A stretch of DNA of 64,000 nt from positions 372,001-436,000 of the forward strand of contig NZ_BBIW01000004.1 in NCBI RefSeq assembly GCF_000732325.1. Reading direction: 5' to 3'. The notes under the pieces are model-generated. The model worked only from the letters and a program-made list of their open reading frames with translations, searched no databases and was not told the origin of the DNA. Position numbers and translations under genes: made by a program. Shown piece after piece: positions 26,448 through 35,240 of the stretch; position 1 is the first letter of the stretch, and each line of letters begins with the position of its first letter. The DNA comes from Paenibacillus sp. TCA20. Its GTDB lineage: Bacteria > Bacillota > Bacilli > Paenibacillales > Paenibacillaceae.

Positions 26448-26544
26448 TAAGAACTTTTATATTTTCTTGTTTTTTCATAAAATTTGCATATTCATTTGCA
26501 CTTTAACACCTAATTAGTGAAAATGACACGCGAGTAGACCGGGA

Positions 26545-26684
26545 AACTCCAACTTTTGTTTCAGTTCTTAGAATGGCAGTTAGCCCTATATTTGAATTTG
26601 CAGAATGGAAATTAGCAAGCTTCCTTGATAGAATAGTTAACATGAATCAACATTTATACAATTATTGAAACGAAAATTGGAGTT
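26545..26684. repeat. Repeat-bounded non-coding element (possible interspersed repeat)
   Basis: Imperfect terminal inverted repeats of 19 bp (AACTCCAACTTTTGTTTCA at 26545-26563; its complement with two mismatches at 26666-26684) enclose two direct copies of AGAATGGMARTTAGC (26570-26584 and 26602-26616, 13 of 15 identical). No coding frame. Could be a miniature mobile element, a dispersed structured repeat, or a regulatory RNA region ahead of the AI-2E-type gene. Confidence 0.45.
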
Positions 26685-26769
26685 ATACGTATTATTGTTA
26701 CGCTATTTTCAGTAGAATGTATGTAGGAATAGTTAGAGCTTTTATTCGGTTAGAGAGGGATGCGGCTGC

Positions 26770-27930
26770 ATGGAACAAGAGAAGGTGTGGCCAGACAGGT
26801 TCAAGAGATTTTTTCTTAACAATAAATTTGTGTTGTTCCTGCTGGTCGTTTTATTAGTTGGGCTGAATGTAATGGTGTTCAGCAAAATATCTTTTATTTT
26901 TCTCCCGATTGAAGTATTGCTCAAGACGATTATACTGCCCATCATATTGACGGGGGTTGTATATTATCTGCTTAATCCGATTGTGGATATGCTCGAGAGA
27001 CGAAGAGTGAAGCGCGTATACTCTATACTTATTTTATATCTGCTGATCGCAGCAATTATTACTATTGTTGTGCTGGCGGTTATACCGGTTGTTCGTCAGC
27101 AAGTTACGGATCTGGTTAAAAACTTCCCTGTCTATTACGAGAATGTAATTCAACAATTTGAACAATTCATTGGCACAGGCTACTTAACGCAGATCGAGAA
27201 CACGCTCCGCATTAACTTCAATGATATTGTGGGAAGTCTGTCCGAGCGGGTGAGTACTATTGTGAATTCGACCGTTACGGGAATCGGTGGCTTCCTGGGA
27301 GTATTGACTGAAACTGTTCTGGCTATCATTACGGTGCCTTTCATTCTGTTCTACCTGCTGAAGGACGGGAAGAAGCTTCCTGGTTATTTGCTGTCGTTCT
27401 TTCCTACGAATATCCGCGGCGGCACTTCGAGAGTACTCTCGGAGGCCAATCATCAGATCAGCTCTTATATTCGCGGCCAGATTATCGTCAGCTTCTGTAT
27501 CGGTGTTCTGCTATACATCGGCTACATCATCATCGGACTTGATTATGCATTGATCCTGGCGGTCATTGCTGCTTGTACCGCGATTGTACCTTATCTCGGT
27601 CCGGCTATTGCCATCACGCCTGCTCTCATCGTCGCAGCGGTGACTTCGCCGATCATGCTGCTCAAGATGATTGCGGTATGGACGATTGTACAGCTCGTTG
27701 AAGGTAAATTTATCTCACCTCAGATTATGGGCAAATCGCTCAAGGTGCATCCGATTACGATTATCTTTGTTATTCTGACAGCAGGCAATCTGTTTGGAGT
27801 CGTCGGAATTCTGCTTGCTGTACCAGGTTATGCTGTGCTGAAGGTGGTATTCACCCATCTCTTTAACTGGTTTAAGAACCAGTCAGGCCTGTATGGACCG
27901 GAGAACGGAGAAGGCAGCTACAAACGATAA
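26770..27930 (+). CDS. AI-2E-family (UPF0118) membrane transporter
   Basis: A 386-aa permease with about eight membrane segments and the family's long amphipathic stretch ([24 protein letters not shown]). Conserved blocks include [34 protein letters not shown] and [21 protein letters not shown]. Members export AI-2, Na+ or other small solutes; the true substrate is not predictable. GAGAGGGA lies 9 bp upstream of the ATG. Monocistronic, preceded by an unusual repeat-containing intergenic region. Confidence 0.88.
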   Translation: MEQEKVWPDRFKRFFLNNKFVLFLLVVLLVGLNVMVFSKISFIFLPIEVLLKTIILPIILTGVVYYLLNPIVDMLERRRVKRVYSILILYLLIAAIITIVVLAVIPVVRQQVTDLVKNFPVYYENVIQQFEQFIGTGYLTQIENTLRINFNDIVGSLSERVSTIVNSTVTGIGGFLGVLTETVLAIITVPFILFYLLKDGKKLPGYLLSFFPTNIRGGTSRVLSEANHQISSYIRGQIIVSFCIGVLLYIGYIIIGLDYALILAVIAACTAIVPYLGPAIAITPALIVAAVTSPIMLLKMIAVWTIVQLVEGKFISPQIMGKSLKVHPITIIFVILTAGNLFGVVGILLAVPGYAVLKVVFTHLFNWFKNQSGLYGPENGEGSYKR

Positions 27931-27967
27931 GTGTATCAGGCAGCGGAAATTTCTTTTTCTTATACAA

Positions 27968-28022
27968 AAAGCGCTCAGGTAATCAGGGCTATGCAGCCTG
28001 ATTCCACTGAGCGCGTTTTTTT
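27968..28022 (+). terminator. Terminator after the AI-2E-type gene
   Basis: GCGCTCAG...CTGAGCGC outer stem with inner AATCAGG/CCTGATT, then seven Ts. Confidence 0.88.
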
Positions 28023-28114
28023 GCTCTATAGAATCCATTTCATAACTCATTAACAGGGTGAATTAGAAACCATTTAGACCCTTGATTTAAGCAGCTAAAG
28101 GTATGAAATTAATC

Positions 28115-28492
28115 CTATTCATGTTTAATATGCTGAAGCGTCTGGATAAAAATTTGCTCAATATGTCCGTCATCCAGGGAATAATAGACCGTCTTACCCT
28201 CCTTGCGACGCTTGACGATACGCATGTTACGCAGGGATCGCAGCTGATGAGAGATAGCTGACTGGCCCATTTCAAGCAGTACAGTCAGGTCGTGAACGCA
28301 TAATTCGCGCTGCAGAAGTGCATCTATAATCCGGAGACGTGTTGGGTCGCTGAATGCCTTGAACCAATCCGCCATTTGTACCGAAGTTGGTTTATCCATT
28401 AGGGACATCTTCGTCTGGTCAAGCTGTGCTTCGGTTCCGAAGCAGGTAGGCTCACATTCCTCAACGACAGGGATTGTCTTTTGTTCTTTCAT
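28115..28492 (-). CDS. ArsR/SmtB metal-sensing repressor (CadC/CzrA-like)
   Basis: A 125-aa winged-helix repressor, divergent from the P-type ATPase gene it almost certainly controls. The helix-turn-helix core is ELCVHDLTVLLEMGQSAISHQL. Two metal-site signatures appear together: N-terminal Cys13 and Cys17 plus Cys65 of the CadC-type alpha-3N site, although the second Cys of ELCVCD is His67; and a complete CzrA-type alpha-5 motif, Asp108-x-His110-x10-His121-x2-His124. ATG 28492 is chosen by the N-terminal cysteine region and GGTGA 5 bp upstream; the frame further up overlaps the divergent promoter. Expected inducers are Zn, Cd or Co. Confidence 0.9.
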   Translation of the reverse strand: MKEQKTIPVVEECEPTCFGTEAQLDQTKMSLMDKPTSVQMADWFKAFSDPTRLRIIDALLQRELCVHDLTVLLEMGQSAISHQLRSLRNMRIVKRRKEGKTVYYSLDDGHIEQIFIQTLQHIKHE

Positions 28493-28574
28493 GTATATCA
28501 CCGCCTCTTTAATAGCTCTATTATAGCCAAAATAAGGTGGTCTGCATAAAGATAAATTTGAAGAACACAAAAGA

Positions 28575-28604
28575 TTGACTTCTTTTTGACCCGGTGCATA
28601 TAAT
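28575..28604 (+). promoter_or_regulatory. Promoter of the metal ATPase gene
   Basis: TTGACT (28575-28580), 18-bp spacer, TATAAT (28599-28604). Confidence 0.65.
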
Positions 28605-28615
28605 GGATTCATAAC

Positions 28616-28635
28616 ATATGAATGATTGCTCATAT
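28616..28635 (+). promoter_or_regulatory. ArsR/SmtB-type operator
   Basis: ATATGA-N8-TCATAT dyad just downstream of the expected transcription start of the ATPase gene, the usual form and place of CzrA/CadC operators. Confidence 0.6.
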
Positions 28636-28669
28636 ATTGATGTTGTTCGGTGGGAAGAGGAGATGACAC

Positions 28670-30877
28670 ATGGTGAGTACAAATACAAGTCAAATCAAAA
28701 AAGAGCTGCTTCTGGAAGGACTGCATTGTGCGAATTGTGCCCGCAAGATTGAAGAAGGGGTAGGCAAGCTTGATGGGGTGTCCTCCGTTGCTGTCAATTT
28801 TGCAACGACCAGAATGAGCATAACGGCCGATGCAGACAGATCAGCGGAAGTGCTCGCTGAAGCAGCCAAGAGAGTGAAGAGAATTGAGCCGCATATTCGT
28901 GTATCCGTAATCGAGCCGGCAGATGCTGCAGCTCATCGTCATAAAGATCACCATGACCATGCAGCTTCACACGCTGAAGAGCATGCGGGCGGACACTCAC
29001 ATGCAGGACATCAGCATGACGCTGGAGCAGCTCAGCTGTGGAAACGCGGCGCACGTCTTGCCGTCGGCACAGCGGTTGCAGCATTAGCTGCTCTCCTGCC
29101 CATGTCAGGCTATGCTGAGATTGGATTGTTCATCCTTGCGTATCTCTTGGTCGGCGGTGATGTGGTATGGCAGGCGGTTCGCAATATGACAAGGGGACAG
29201 GTGTTTGATGAATACTTCTTGATGACCATTGCGACGATTGGTGCCTTTGCCATTCAGGAATATCCTGAAGCCGTCGCTGTCATGCTGTTCTACCAGGTTG
29301 GTGAAATGTTCCAGAGTCTTGCAGTAAACCGTTCGCGTAAGTCAATCCAGTCACTGATGGATATACGCCCCGATTATGCTAATCTCGAAACAGCAGAGGG
29401 TGTGGTCAGAGTCTCACCAGAGCAGGTGAGCATTGGCGACCGCATCGTTGTAAAGCCGGGCGAGCGTGTACCACTCGACGGGAAGGTCATCAGCGGTTCC
29501 TCCATGATGGATACTTCCGCACTTACAGGAGAATCTGTTCCAAGAGAAGCACAGCCAGACAGCGAAGTGCTGAGTGGCTTCGTGAATCTGAATGGTGTGC
29601 TTACCATGGAAGTAATTAAGGATTATAGTGAATCAACGGTGTCTAAAATTTTGGAGCTTGTTCAAAATGCAACGAGCAAAAAAGCACCGACAGAGACGTT
29701 CATTAATAAATTTGCGCGTGTCTACACGCCAATTGTGGTCATTGTTGCAGCCTTGCTGGCTGTTGTCCCGCCATTCGTAATCAGTGGTGCGGAATTTTCC
29801 GATTGGCTCTACCGTGCGCTGGTCTTTCTGGTGATCTCATGTCCATGTGCGCTTGTCGTCTCCATTCCGCTGGGCTTCTTCGGAGGGATCGGGTCAGCCT
29901 CAAGGGCGGGTGTGCTTGTCAAAGGCGGCAATTACCTGGAGGCGCTGGGTGATGTCACAACGATCGTTTTCGATAAGACGGGAACGCTGACAGAAGGTGT
30001 ATTCCAGGTGACGGGCATATATCCTGCAGAAACCGTGCAAGCAGAAGAGCTGCTCAAATATGCGGCCTATGCAGAATATCATTCCAATCATCCGATTGCT
30101 GAATCCATCCGAAGCACATATGGTCAGGAGCTGAATCAGGATCGGGTCGGAAGCTATGAAGAAATAAGCGGATATGGGATCAGAGCTCTACTTGACGGCA
30201 CGGAGGTACTTGCAGGGAATAAGAAGCTGATGGAGCAGCAAGGAATCTCTTACGCTGAGCCTATGCAGCACGGTACCGTGGTTCATATCGCGGTAGGCGG
30301 AAGCTACGCAGGACATATCGTTATCTCGGATAAGGTGAAGCAGGATGCGGCAAGAGCAATTGAGGAATTGAAGGCACTCAATATAACGAAGACGGTCATG
30401 CTGACCGGGGATGCACGATCCGTCGCACGAGCGGTGGGAGAGGAGCTTGGGATCGATGAGATTCATGCAGAGCTGCTGCCTGCCGACAAGGTGGAGCAAT
30501 TGGAGCGGCTGGTGGAGAACAAGCCGGCCAAGGAGAAGGTCATGTTTGTCGGAGACGGTATTAATGATACACCTGTGCTTGCACGCGCTGATGTTGGCGC
30601 AGCCATGGGAGGTCTAGGCTCGGATGCTGCGATTGAGGCCGCTGATATCGTCATTATGACAGATGAACCGTCGAAGATCGCCACGGCCATTCGTATCGCG
30701 AAACGGACGAGAGTGATCATCTGGCAGAACATCATCTTTGCTCTTGTGGTGAAGGGGCTGTTTCTCATCCTCGGAGCCTTTGGAATTGCAGAGATGTGGG
30801 AGGCAGTATTCTCGGACGTAGGTGTAACGGTGCTGGCTGTACTCAATTCCATGCGGATCCTGAAATATAAAGGCTGA
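28670..30877 (+). CDS. cadA: P1B-type heavy-metal efflux ATPase (CadA/ZntA type)
   Basis: A 735-aa ATP-driven exporter of divalent soft metals. In order: N-terminal heavy-metal domain with GLHCANC (Cys20, Cys23); a His-rich linker at about 89-116; membrane segments; TGES phosphatase loop (287-290); the CPC ion site (Cys391, Cys393); DKTGT with phosphorylated Asp435; the HP motif (474-475); and GDGIND (628-633). CPC with a His-rich linker and an adjacent SmtB-type sensor points to Zn/Cd/Pb rather than copper. AGGAGA lies 6 bp upstream of the ATG. Controlled by the divergent repressor through the dyad at 28616-28635. Confidence 0.93.
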   Translation: MVSTNTSQIKKELLLEGLHCANCARKIEEGVGKLDGVSSVAVNFATTRMSITADADRSAEVLAEAAKRVKRIEPHIRVSVIEPADAAAHRHKDHHDHAASHAEEHAGGHSHAGHQHDAGAAQLWKRGARLAVGTAVAALAALLPMSGYAEIGLFILAYLLVGGDVVWQAVRNMTRGQVFDEYFLMTIATIGAFAIQEYPEAVAVMLFYQVGEMFQSLAVNRSRKSIQSLMDIRPDYANLETAEGVVRVSPEQVSIGDRIVVKPGERVPLDGKVISGSSMMDTSALTGESVPREAQPDSEVLSGFVNLNGVLTMEVIKDYSESTVSKILELVQNATSKKAPTETFINKFARVYTPIVVIVAALLAVVPPFVISGAEFSDWLYRALVFLVISCPCALVVSIPLGFFGGIGSASRAGVLVKGGNYLEALGDVTTIVFDKTGTLTEGVFQVTGIYPAETVQAEELLKYAAYAEYHSNHPIAESIRSTYGQELNQDRVGSYEEISGYGIRALLDGTEVLAGNKKLMEQQGISYAEPMQHGTVVHIAVGGSYAGHIVISDKVKQDAARAIEELKALNITKTVMLTGDARSVARAVGEELGIDEIHAELLPADKVEQLERLVENKPAKEKVMFVGDGINDTPVLARADVGAAMGGLGSDAAIEAADIVIMTDEPSKIATAIRIAKRTRVIIWQNIIFALVVKGLFLILGAFGIAEMWEAVFSDVGVTVLAVLNSMRILKYKG

Positions 30878-30897
30878 CCCTTTGCAAGAAGGCCGCA

Positions 30898-30940
30898 AAA
30901 AGCTTATTCTCTTCACTGTGAGAGAATAAGCTTCTTTGGT
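30898..30940 (+). terminator. Terminator after the metal ATPase gene
   Basis: AAGCTTATTCTCT (30900-30912) and its exact complement (30921-30933) with an 8-base loop; TCTTTGGTTT follows. Confidence 0.8.
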
Positions 30941-31000
30941 TTAGCCGCGGGATTCCGATGGCAGTTCAGTTTATACATCCTAAGAATACAATTTTACGCG

Positions 31001-31309
31001 CTATGCTTCTGCATTTCGCAAGGCTTTCAGCTTGTTTGCTTTTCTCCGGCTGCTGCTGATCGTCAGCTGGCGGTGCTTCGGAGAGCGCATAACCCAGCGT
31101 TTGAAGGCCTCCGTACCGGCGATGCTAGTCAGCATCGGGGATGGGGCATGAATATAACGGAGTGCTGCATACAAGCATGAATTGAGCAGTATATCGGTAA
31201 ATACAAAGTAGACGATATCTGAGCTGCTCACAACAATAACGGTGGATTTTGGCCGGGAAGCATGGGAGATCGTACCTGAGCCATATACACCGATAACACG
31301 GTATTTCAT
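31001..31309 (-). CDS. Conserved-looking hypothetical protein
   Basis: A 102-aa protein not recognised. It has a hydrophobic centre (STVIVVSSSDIVYFVFTDILLNSCLYAALRYI) and a basic C-terminus (SSRRKANKLKALRNAEA). AAAGGGG lies 7 bp upstream of the ATG, which supports it as a real gene. The upstream gap shared with the aldehyde dehydrogenase gene contains a GGACGA-A-TCGTCC dyad (31332-31344). Confidence 0.6.
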   Translation of the reverse strand: MKYRVIGVYGSGTISHASRPKSTVIVVSSSDIVYFVFTDILLNSCLYAALRYIHAPSPMLTSIAGTEAFKRWVMRSPKHRQLTISSSRRKANKLKALRNAEA

Positions 31310-31331
31310 GGTGCTGCCCCTTTCGTACTTA

Positions 31332-31344
31332 GGACGAATCGTCC
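31332..31344. promoter_or_regulatory. Short dyad in a divergent promoter region
   Basis: GGACGA-A-TCGTCC is a perfect 6-1-6 inverted repeat between divergent genes; possible operator for either. Confidence 0.35.
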
Positions 31345-31459
31345 GCGCGTTAGTTTGTATATTGTATGTCCCTCTGGCTTGGACCTATGTATTGGGTAAT
31401 AGAGATTGTGAAGAACTGTAAGAATATCGATAAATGATTGATATAGAGGAGGAAGCAGC

Positions 31460-32890
31460 ATGCGCAAACAACAGTTATATATCGGAGGAGAATGGATAGA
31501 AGGAGCGTCGTGGAAGACGCTGTATTCTCCCTATTCCGGGGAACCACTTGCAGAGATCGCTGTGGCTGAGGAGAAGCATGTCGAAGCAGCCATCGCCAGT
31601 GCCGAAAAAGCCTACGCATTGACCCGGCGTATGCCGGCGCATGAGCGTTCAGCTATATTGAGCAAGGTGGTGGACCTGCTCCACCATCGGCAGGAGGAAG
31701 CGGCTGCTCTTATCGCAAGAGAGGCAGCCAAGCCAATGAAGGCAGCAAGAGCCGAGGTCAAGCGAACGATCGAAACATATCGTTTTGCGGCAGAGGAAGC
31801 CCGCCGAATTCAGGGAGAATCGCTGCCAATGGATGCAGCGCCCGGAGGAGAGGGAAGAGTCGCTTATACCGTGAGAGAGCCGGTTGGTGTAGTCGGGGCA
31901 ATCACTCCGTTTAACTTCCCGATGAATCTGGTCGCACACAAGCTGGGACCCGCCCTAGCGGCAGGGAATACAGTTGTACTCAAGCCTGCAGGTCAGACTC
32001 CGCTGTCTGCTTATTTCATCGCCGAACTGTTTGAGGAGGCAGGACTGCCCAAGGGGGCTCTGAATGTAGTGAGCGGCAGCGGCAAAACGATCGGAGATCT
32101 GCTGGTGTCTGATGAACGGGTTAAGCATATTACTTTTACAGGCAGTCCAGGTGTGGGTAAGGGGATTCGGGAGAAGGCAGGACTCAAAGGGGTTACACTG
32201 GAGCTCGGCTCGAATTCGGCCGTCATAGTAGATAAGAATCTCGACAATCTGGATGTGGTTGCAGAGCGTATAGCGCACGGTTCATTCTCTTATCAGGGAC
32301 AAGTCTGTATTTCGGTCCAGCGGATTTATGTGCATGAGTCGGCAGCTTCTTCATTTATCGAGTTGCTCAGAGAGAAGACGGAGGCGCTGGTAACGGGGGA
32401 TCCACTGGACTCAGCAACGGATGTATCAGCCCTGATCTCAGAGGAGGACACGAGCAGGGTGCTGGAGTGGATCGAGGAAGCCGTTCATGAAGGTGCTGAG
32501 CTCATTACCGGTGGTGAGGTCTCACAACGAGTGCTTGCGCCAACGATTATGACCCATGTGCCGCATTCGGCGAAGCTATCCAGCCAGGAAGTGTTTGGTC
32601 CGGTGGTGGTCATTCACGAAGTGAGCTCGATTGATGAGGCAATTGAGAAGGTGAACGATTCGGTATACGGTCTTCAAGCAGGAATCTATACGAATCATAT
32701 TCAGCATGCGCTGAAGGCGGCGGATCTATTGGAGGTCGGAGGCGTCATCATTAATGATATTCCTACCTTCCGATTGGATCATATGCCATACGGCGGAGTC
32801 AAACAAAGCGGATATGGGCGTGAAGGGATTAAATATGCGATAGAAGCAATGACAGAGCTGAAGCTTGTTGTCATGAACCGTGGTATATAG
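31460..32890 (+). CDS. NAD(P)-dependent aldehyde dehydrogenase
   Basis: A 476-aa member of the aldehyde dehydrogenase superfamily. Visible landmarks: ITPFNFPMNLVAHKLGPALAAGNTVVLKPA (cofactor and catalytic Asn region), TFTGSPGVGKGI, the general base in LELGSNSAVIV, and the nucleophile in SYQGQVCISVQR. The QVCISVQR form and overall style resemble the glyceraldehyde-3-phosphate, lactaldehyde and phosphonoacetaldehyde dehydrogenase branch, so the substrate may be a small phosphorylated or hydroxy aldehyde; this is inference. AGGAGG precedes the ATG. Monocistronic. Confidence 0.9.
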   Translation: MRKQQLYIGGEWIEGASWKTLYSPYSGEPLAEIAVAEEKHVEAAIASAEKAYALTRRMPAHERSAILSKVVDLLHHRQEEAAALIAREAAKPMKAARAEVKRTIETYRFAAEEARRIQGESLPMDAAPGGEGRVAYTVREPVGVVGAITPFNFPMNLVAHKLGPALAAGNTVVLKPAGQTPLSAYFIAELFEEAGLPKGALNVVSGSGKTIGDLLVSDERVKHITFTGSPGVGKGIREKAGLKGVTLELGSNSAVIVDKNLDNLDVVAERIAHGSFSYQGQVCISVQRIYVHESAASSFIELLREKTEALVTGDPLDSATDVSALISEEDTSRVLEWIEEAVHEGAELITGGEVSQRVLAPTIMTHVPHSAKLSSQEVFGPVVVIHEVSSIDEAIEKVNDSVYGLQAGIYTNHIQHALKAADLLEVGGVIINDIPTFRLDHMPYGGVKQSGYGREGIKYAIEAMTELKLVVMNRGI

Positions 32891-32902
32891 AAGCTCCTAA
32901 TA

Positions 32903-32942
32903 AAAATAGCAGGGCGTGAGACCATCCACGCCCTGCTATTTG
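32903..32942. terminator. Bidirectional terminator
   Basis: Perfect AAATAGCAGGGCGTG / CACGCCCTGCTATTT stem between the convergent aldehyde dehydrogenase and GAF-protein genes. Confidence 0.9.
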
Positions 32943-32966
32943 TGTTGAAAGATTATATACAGCCGT

Positions 32967-33446
32967 CTACAGCTGTGCTGCCAGTATGTTCACGAATTTC
33001 TCCAGGAACACCTGATCCTCTTCGTCGAAACGGTGAAGCAGCGGGCTGTCGATATCAAGCACACCGAACAGTTCGCCATTCTTCAAAATCGGCACGACAA
33101 TCTCACTGTTCGTCGCAGCATCACAAGCGATATGGCCAGGAAAGTCATGAACATTGCGAACCAGCTGAGTCTTGCGCTCCGCCGCTGCTGTTCCACACAC
33201 GCCGCGTCCAAGCGCAATACGAATGCAGGCAGGCAGCCCTTGGAATGGACCCAGCACAAGCTCTGTGCCGTCGTATACATAGAATCCGACCCAGTTAATG
33301 TCCTTAAGAAATACATTCAGCAGAGCGGAGGCGTTAGCCATATTCGCTACGGCATCGGGTTCTTCGTAGATTAAGCCCTTCAATTGATCGAGAACAGCTT
33401 GGTACTGCTCGCTTCGAGTACCCTCATAAGTCATGGCATGGAACAT
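32967..33446 (-). CDS. msrC: Free methionine-(R)-sulfoxide reductase, GAF type (YtsP/MsrC)
   Basis: A 159-aa GAF-domain enzyme that reduces free methionine-R-sulfoxide. The three conserved cysteines are in place: Cys74 (LPACIRI), Cys84 (GVCGTAA) and Cys108 (HIACDAATNSEIV), with the GELFGVLDIDSP strand typical of the family. Length is normal. GGAAGGTGAT precedes the ATG. It belongs to the oxidant-repair genes scattered through this window. Confidence 0.9.
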   Translation of the reverse strand: MFHAMTYEGTRSEQYQAVLDQLKGLIYEEPDAVANMANASALLNVFLKDINWVGFYVYDGTELVLGPFQGLPACIRIALGRGVCGTAAAERKTQLVRNVHDFPGHIACDAATNSEIVVPILKNGELFGVLDIDSPLLHRFDEEDQVFLEKFVNILAAQL

Positions 33447-33639
33447 TTCTTATCACCTTCCGGTATGAATAGGGTATGCCCATTTCATAGACCTGTTCAC
33501 GTTTTGAGCAAGTTATGAAATTGACCCACCAGCTATAATTTTGTATGGATATCCTTGTCATTGTAAGGGATGGACGTTTCTTAAGCAAGAGGATTGGTGA
33601 AGTAAATACTGTAATTGAAGTCGGAAAGGGGATATGATT

Positions 33640-33924
33640 ATGCTCGCAGATGTGCAAAACTTATTCATTCGTATTCATATGCTTCATCTCGCTCAAACGG
33701 AGGATCTGACGGTTACAGACGTCCTGACACGGCTGGAGGCGTTAGATTACCGAGTCGGTGAACGGGAAGTGAAACAGGAGCTGGAGAGACTGACGCAGGA
33801 GAACTTTCTGACTTCCCATAATGAACAATTCAGCATTACCGGTGCAGGAATTAATGAATTCAAGGAAATTCAGACCGTTCTGAATACGGTGTGCTCTGAA
33901 GTGGGAGAAACGAATAAAGTGTAG
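33640..33924 (+). CDS. Small predicted winged-helix protein
   Basis: A 94-aa protein not assigned to a named family. Predicted helices LFIRIHMLHLAQ, VTDVLTRLEALDY and REVKQELERLTQENFLTSH followed by FSITGAGINEFKEIQTVL suggest a winged helix of the PadR/MarR-like size class; this is inference. ATG 33640 is chosen because AAAGGGG is 8 bp upstream; ATG 33634 lies only 2 bp from it. Closed by an unusually long terminator. Confidence 0.65.
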   Translation: MLADVQNLFIRIHMLHLAQTEDLTVTDVLTRLEALDYRVGEREVKQELERLTQENFLTSHNEQFSITGAGINEFKEIQTVLNTVCSEVGETNKV

Positions 33925-33969
33925 CTTGCTACGGTGGCATCTTCATATGGGTCATCGGCAAAAAAAGTC

Positions 33970-34048
33970 CGTCACCCCTACGGCGAGGCTTCCTTACTGT
34001 CATTACTGACAGTCACAGGAAGCTCGCTTCGAGGGTACGACGTTTTTT
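33970..34048 (+). terminator. Long branched terminator
   Basis: CGTC/GACG base with inner AGGCTTCCT-AGGAAGCT and ACTGTCA-TTAC-TGACAGT arms, then eight Ts; close to 80 nt overall. Confidence 0.8.
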
Positions 34049-34072
34049 TTATTAGCATCATCATCATCTTCT

Positions 34073-35065
34073 CTAGCCCCATTGGGTCCGCAGCTGCTGT
34101 TCTATCGAAGCAGAGGAAGCAGGAATAGAGGATGCAGGATAGAGCTGAACATGCTCATGCTCAAGCACTTCGTCAATAAATTCAAGAACCTGTGTACGAT
34201 ATAATTCCGGATTGACCATATAAGCATTAGCATGAACAGCCCCTTCGATCAGGAGCAGCCGTTTGAACCCTTTTTTGACCTTATATAAATCCTCACTCAT
34301 CTTCGTCGGCACGAAGCGATCCTCGGTTCCGTGGATAAACAGGGTGGGAATGTCGCTCATTTGGACCGCCTTCGTCGGGGATACCTGCTCGAAACGGAAG
34401 CCTGCTTTTTTCATCACACGCCGGCTTACCAGATAGTAGAAGCAGGATACAGGATATAGACGAACCCTTCGCAGCTGATACTTCATCAGCTCGGTCAGAT
34501 CGGAGTAGGGGCAGTCCGCAATAATGAACTTGATATTGGAAGCAGCCATTGCGCTATATTCCAGTACGGTGCCTCCGCCAAAGGATTGACCATGCAGACC
34601 TATAACACAATTCTCGCCAGCACGCTGATTCACATATTTCACCCAGGCTTCAATATCGTACTTTTCCTTATAGCCGAACGTGGTGTAGACTCCTTCGCTC
34701 TTACCATGTCTGCGCTGATCTACAAGCAGGAGATTAAAGCCCGACTCCTGAAACATTTGAATGTATTGTGTGGAAATAAAGTGTGAGGCGGTATATCCGT
34801 GAACGATAATCATCCAGCGCTTAGAGGAAGGATTCGATTCAATCATCACTGCATGCAGCTTAAGTCCATCACGGCTTCGGATCCAGACATCCTCTTTCTG
34901 AAGCTTCTTAAAATCAGAACGATGATACACACCGGCTTTCTCCAGGAGTGAGAACAGGTAGTCTTCACTGCGTACTTTCATCCGTATCATTTGCCTAAAT
35001 CCAAACGAAACGATGCCTTCAATCAGGAAATAGACCGAGAGAAGCAGAAAAGCGATTTGATACAT
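34073..35065 (-). CDS. Membrane-anchored alpha/beta hydrolase (YqkD-like)
   Basis: A 330-aa serine hydrolase with an N-terminal membrane helix (IAFLLLSVYFLIEGIVSFGF). The catalytic triad can be placed: nucleophile in GLHGQSFGGG, acid in HGTEDRFVP, and histidine in EGAVHANAY. An oxyanion-type HGYTAS precedes. Resembles YqkD/BAAT-type hydrolases of unknown substrate. AAAGGAGGG is about 10 bp upstream of the ATG. Another member of similar architecture lies at 55.9 kb. Confidence 0.87.
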   Translation of the reverse strand: MYQIAFLLLSVYFLIEGIVSFGFRQMIRMKVRSEDYLFSLLEKAGVYHRSDFKKLQKEDVWIRSRDGLKLHAVMIESNPSSKRWMIIVHGYTASHFISTQYIQMFQESGFNLLLVDQRRHGKSEGVYTTFGYKEKYDIEAWVKYVNQRAGENCVIGLHGQSFGGGTVLEYSAMAASNIKFIIADCPYSDLTELMKYQLRRVRLYPVSCFYYLVSRRVMKKAGFRFEQVSPTKAVQMSDIPTLFIHGTEDRFVPTKMSEDLYKVKKGFKRLLLIEGAVHANAYMVNPELYRTQVLEFIDEVLEHEHVQLYPASSIPASSASIEQQLRTQWG

Positions 35066-35161
35066 ATATGGAAGACCCTCCTTTCAACATCGGTAATAGT
35101 ATTTGTTAGAATGACGGCGGCCATTCATGTCCACTTGACACATTTACCTATTATTAAACGC

Positions 35162-35190
35162 TTGTCACCATTTCAATCCTGTGATTAGAT
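35162..35190 (+). promoter_or_regulatory. Candidate promoter of the acetyltransferase/ECF genes
   Basis: TTGTCA (35162-35167), 17-bp spacer, TTAGAT (35185-35190). Confidence 0.4.
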
Positions 35191-35240
35191 AAACTACAAT
35201 TGGAATTATTCAGTACATGAGCAAAAAGGAGTATAAAGTA

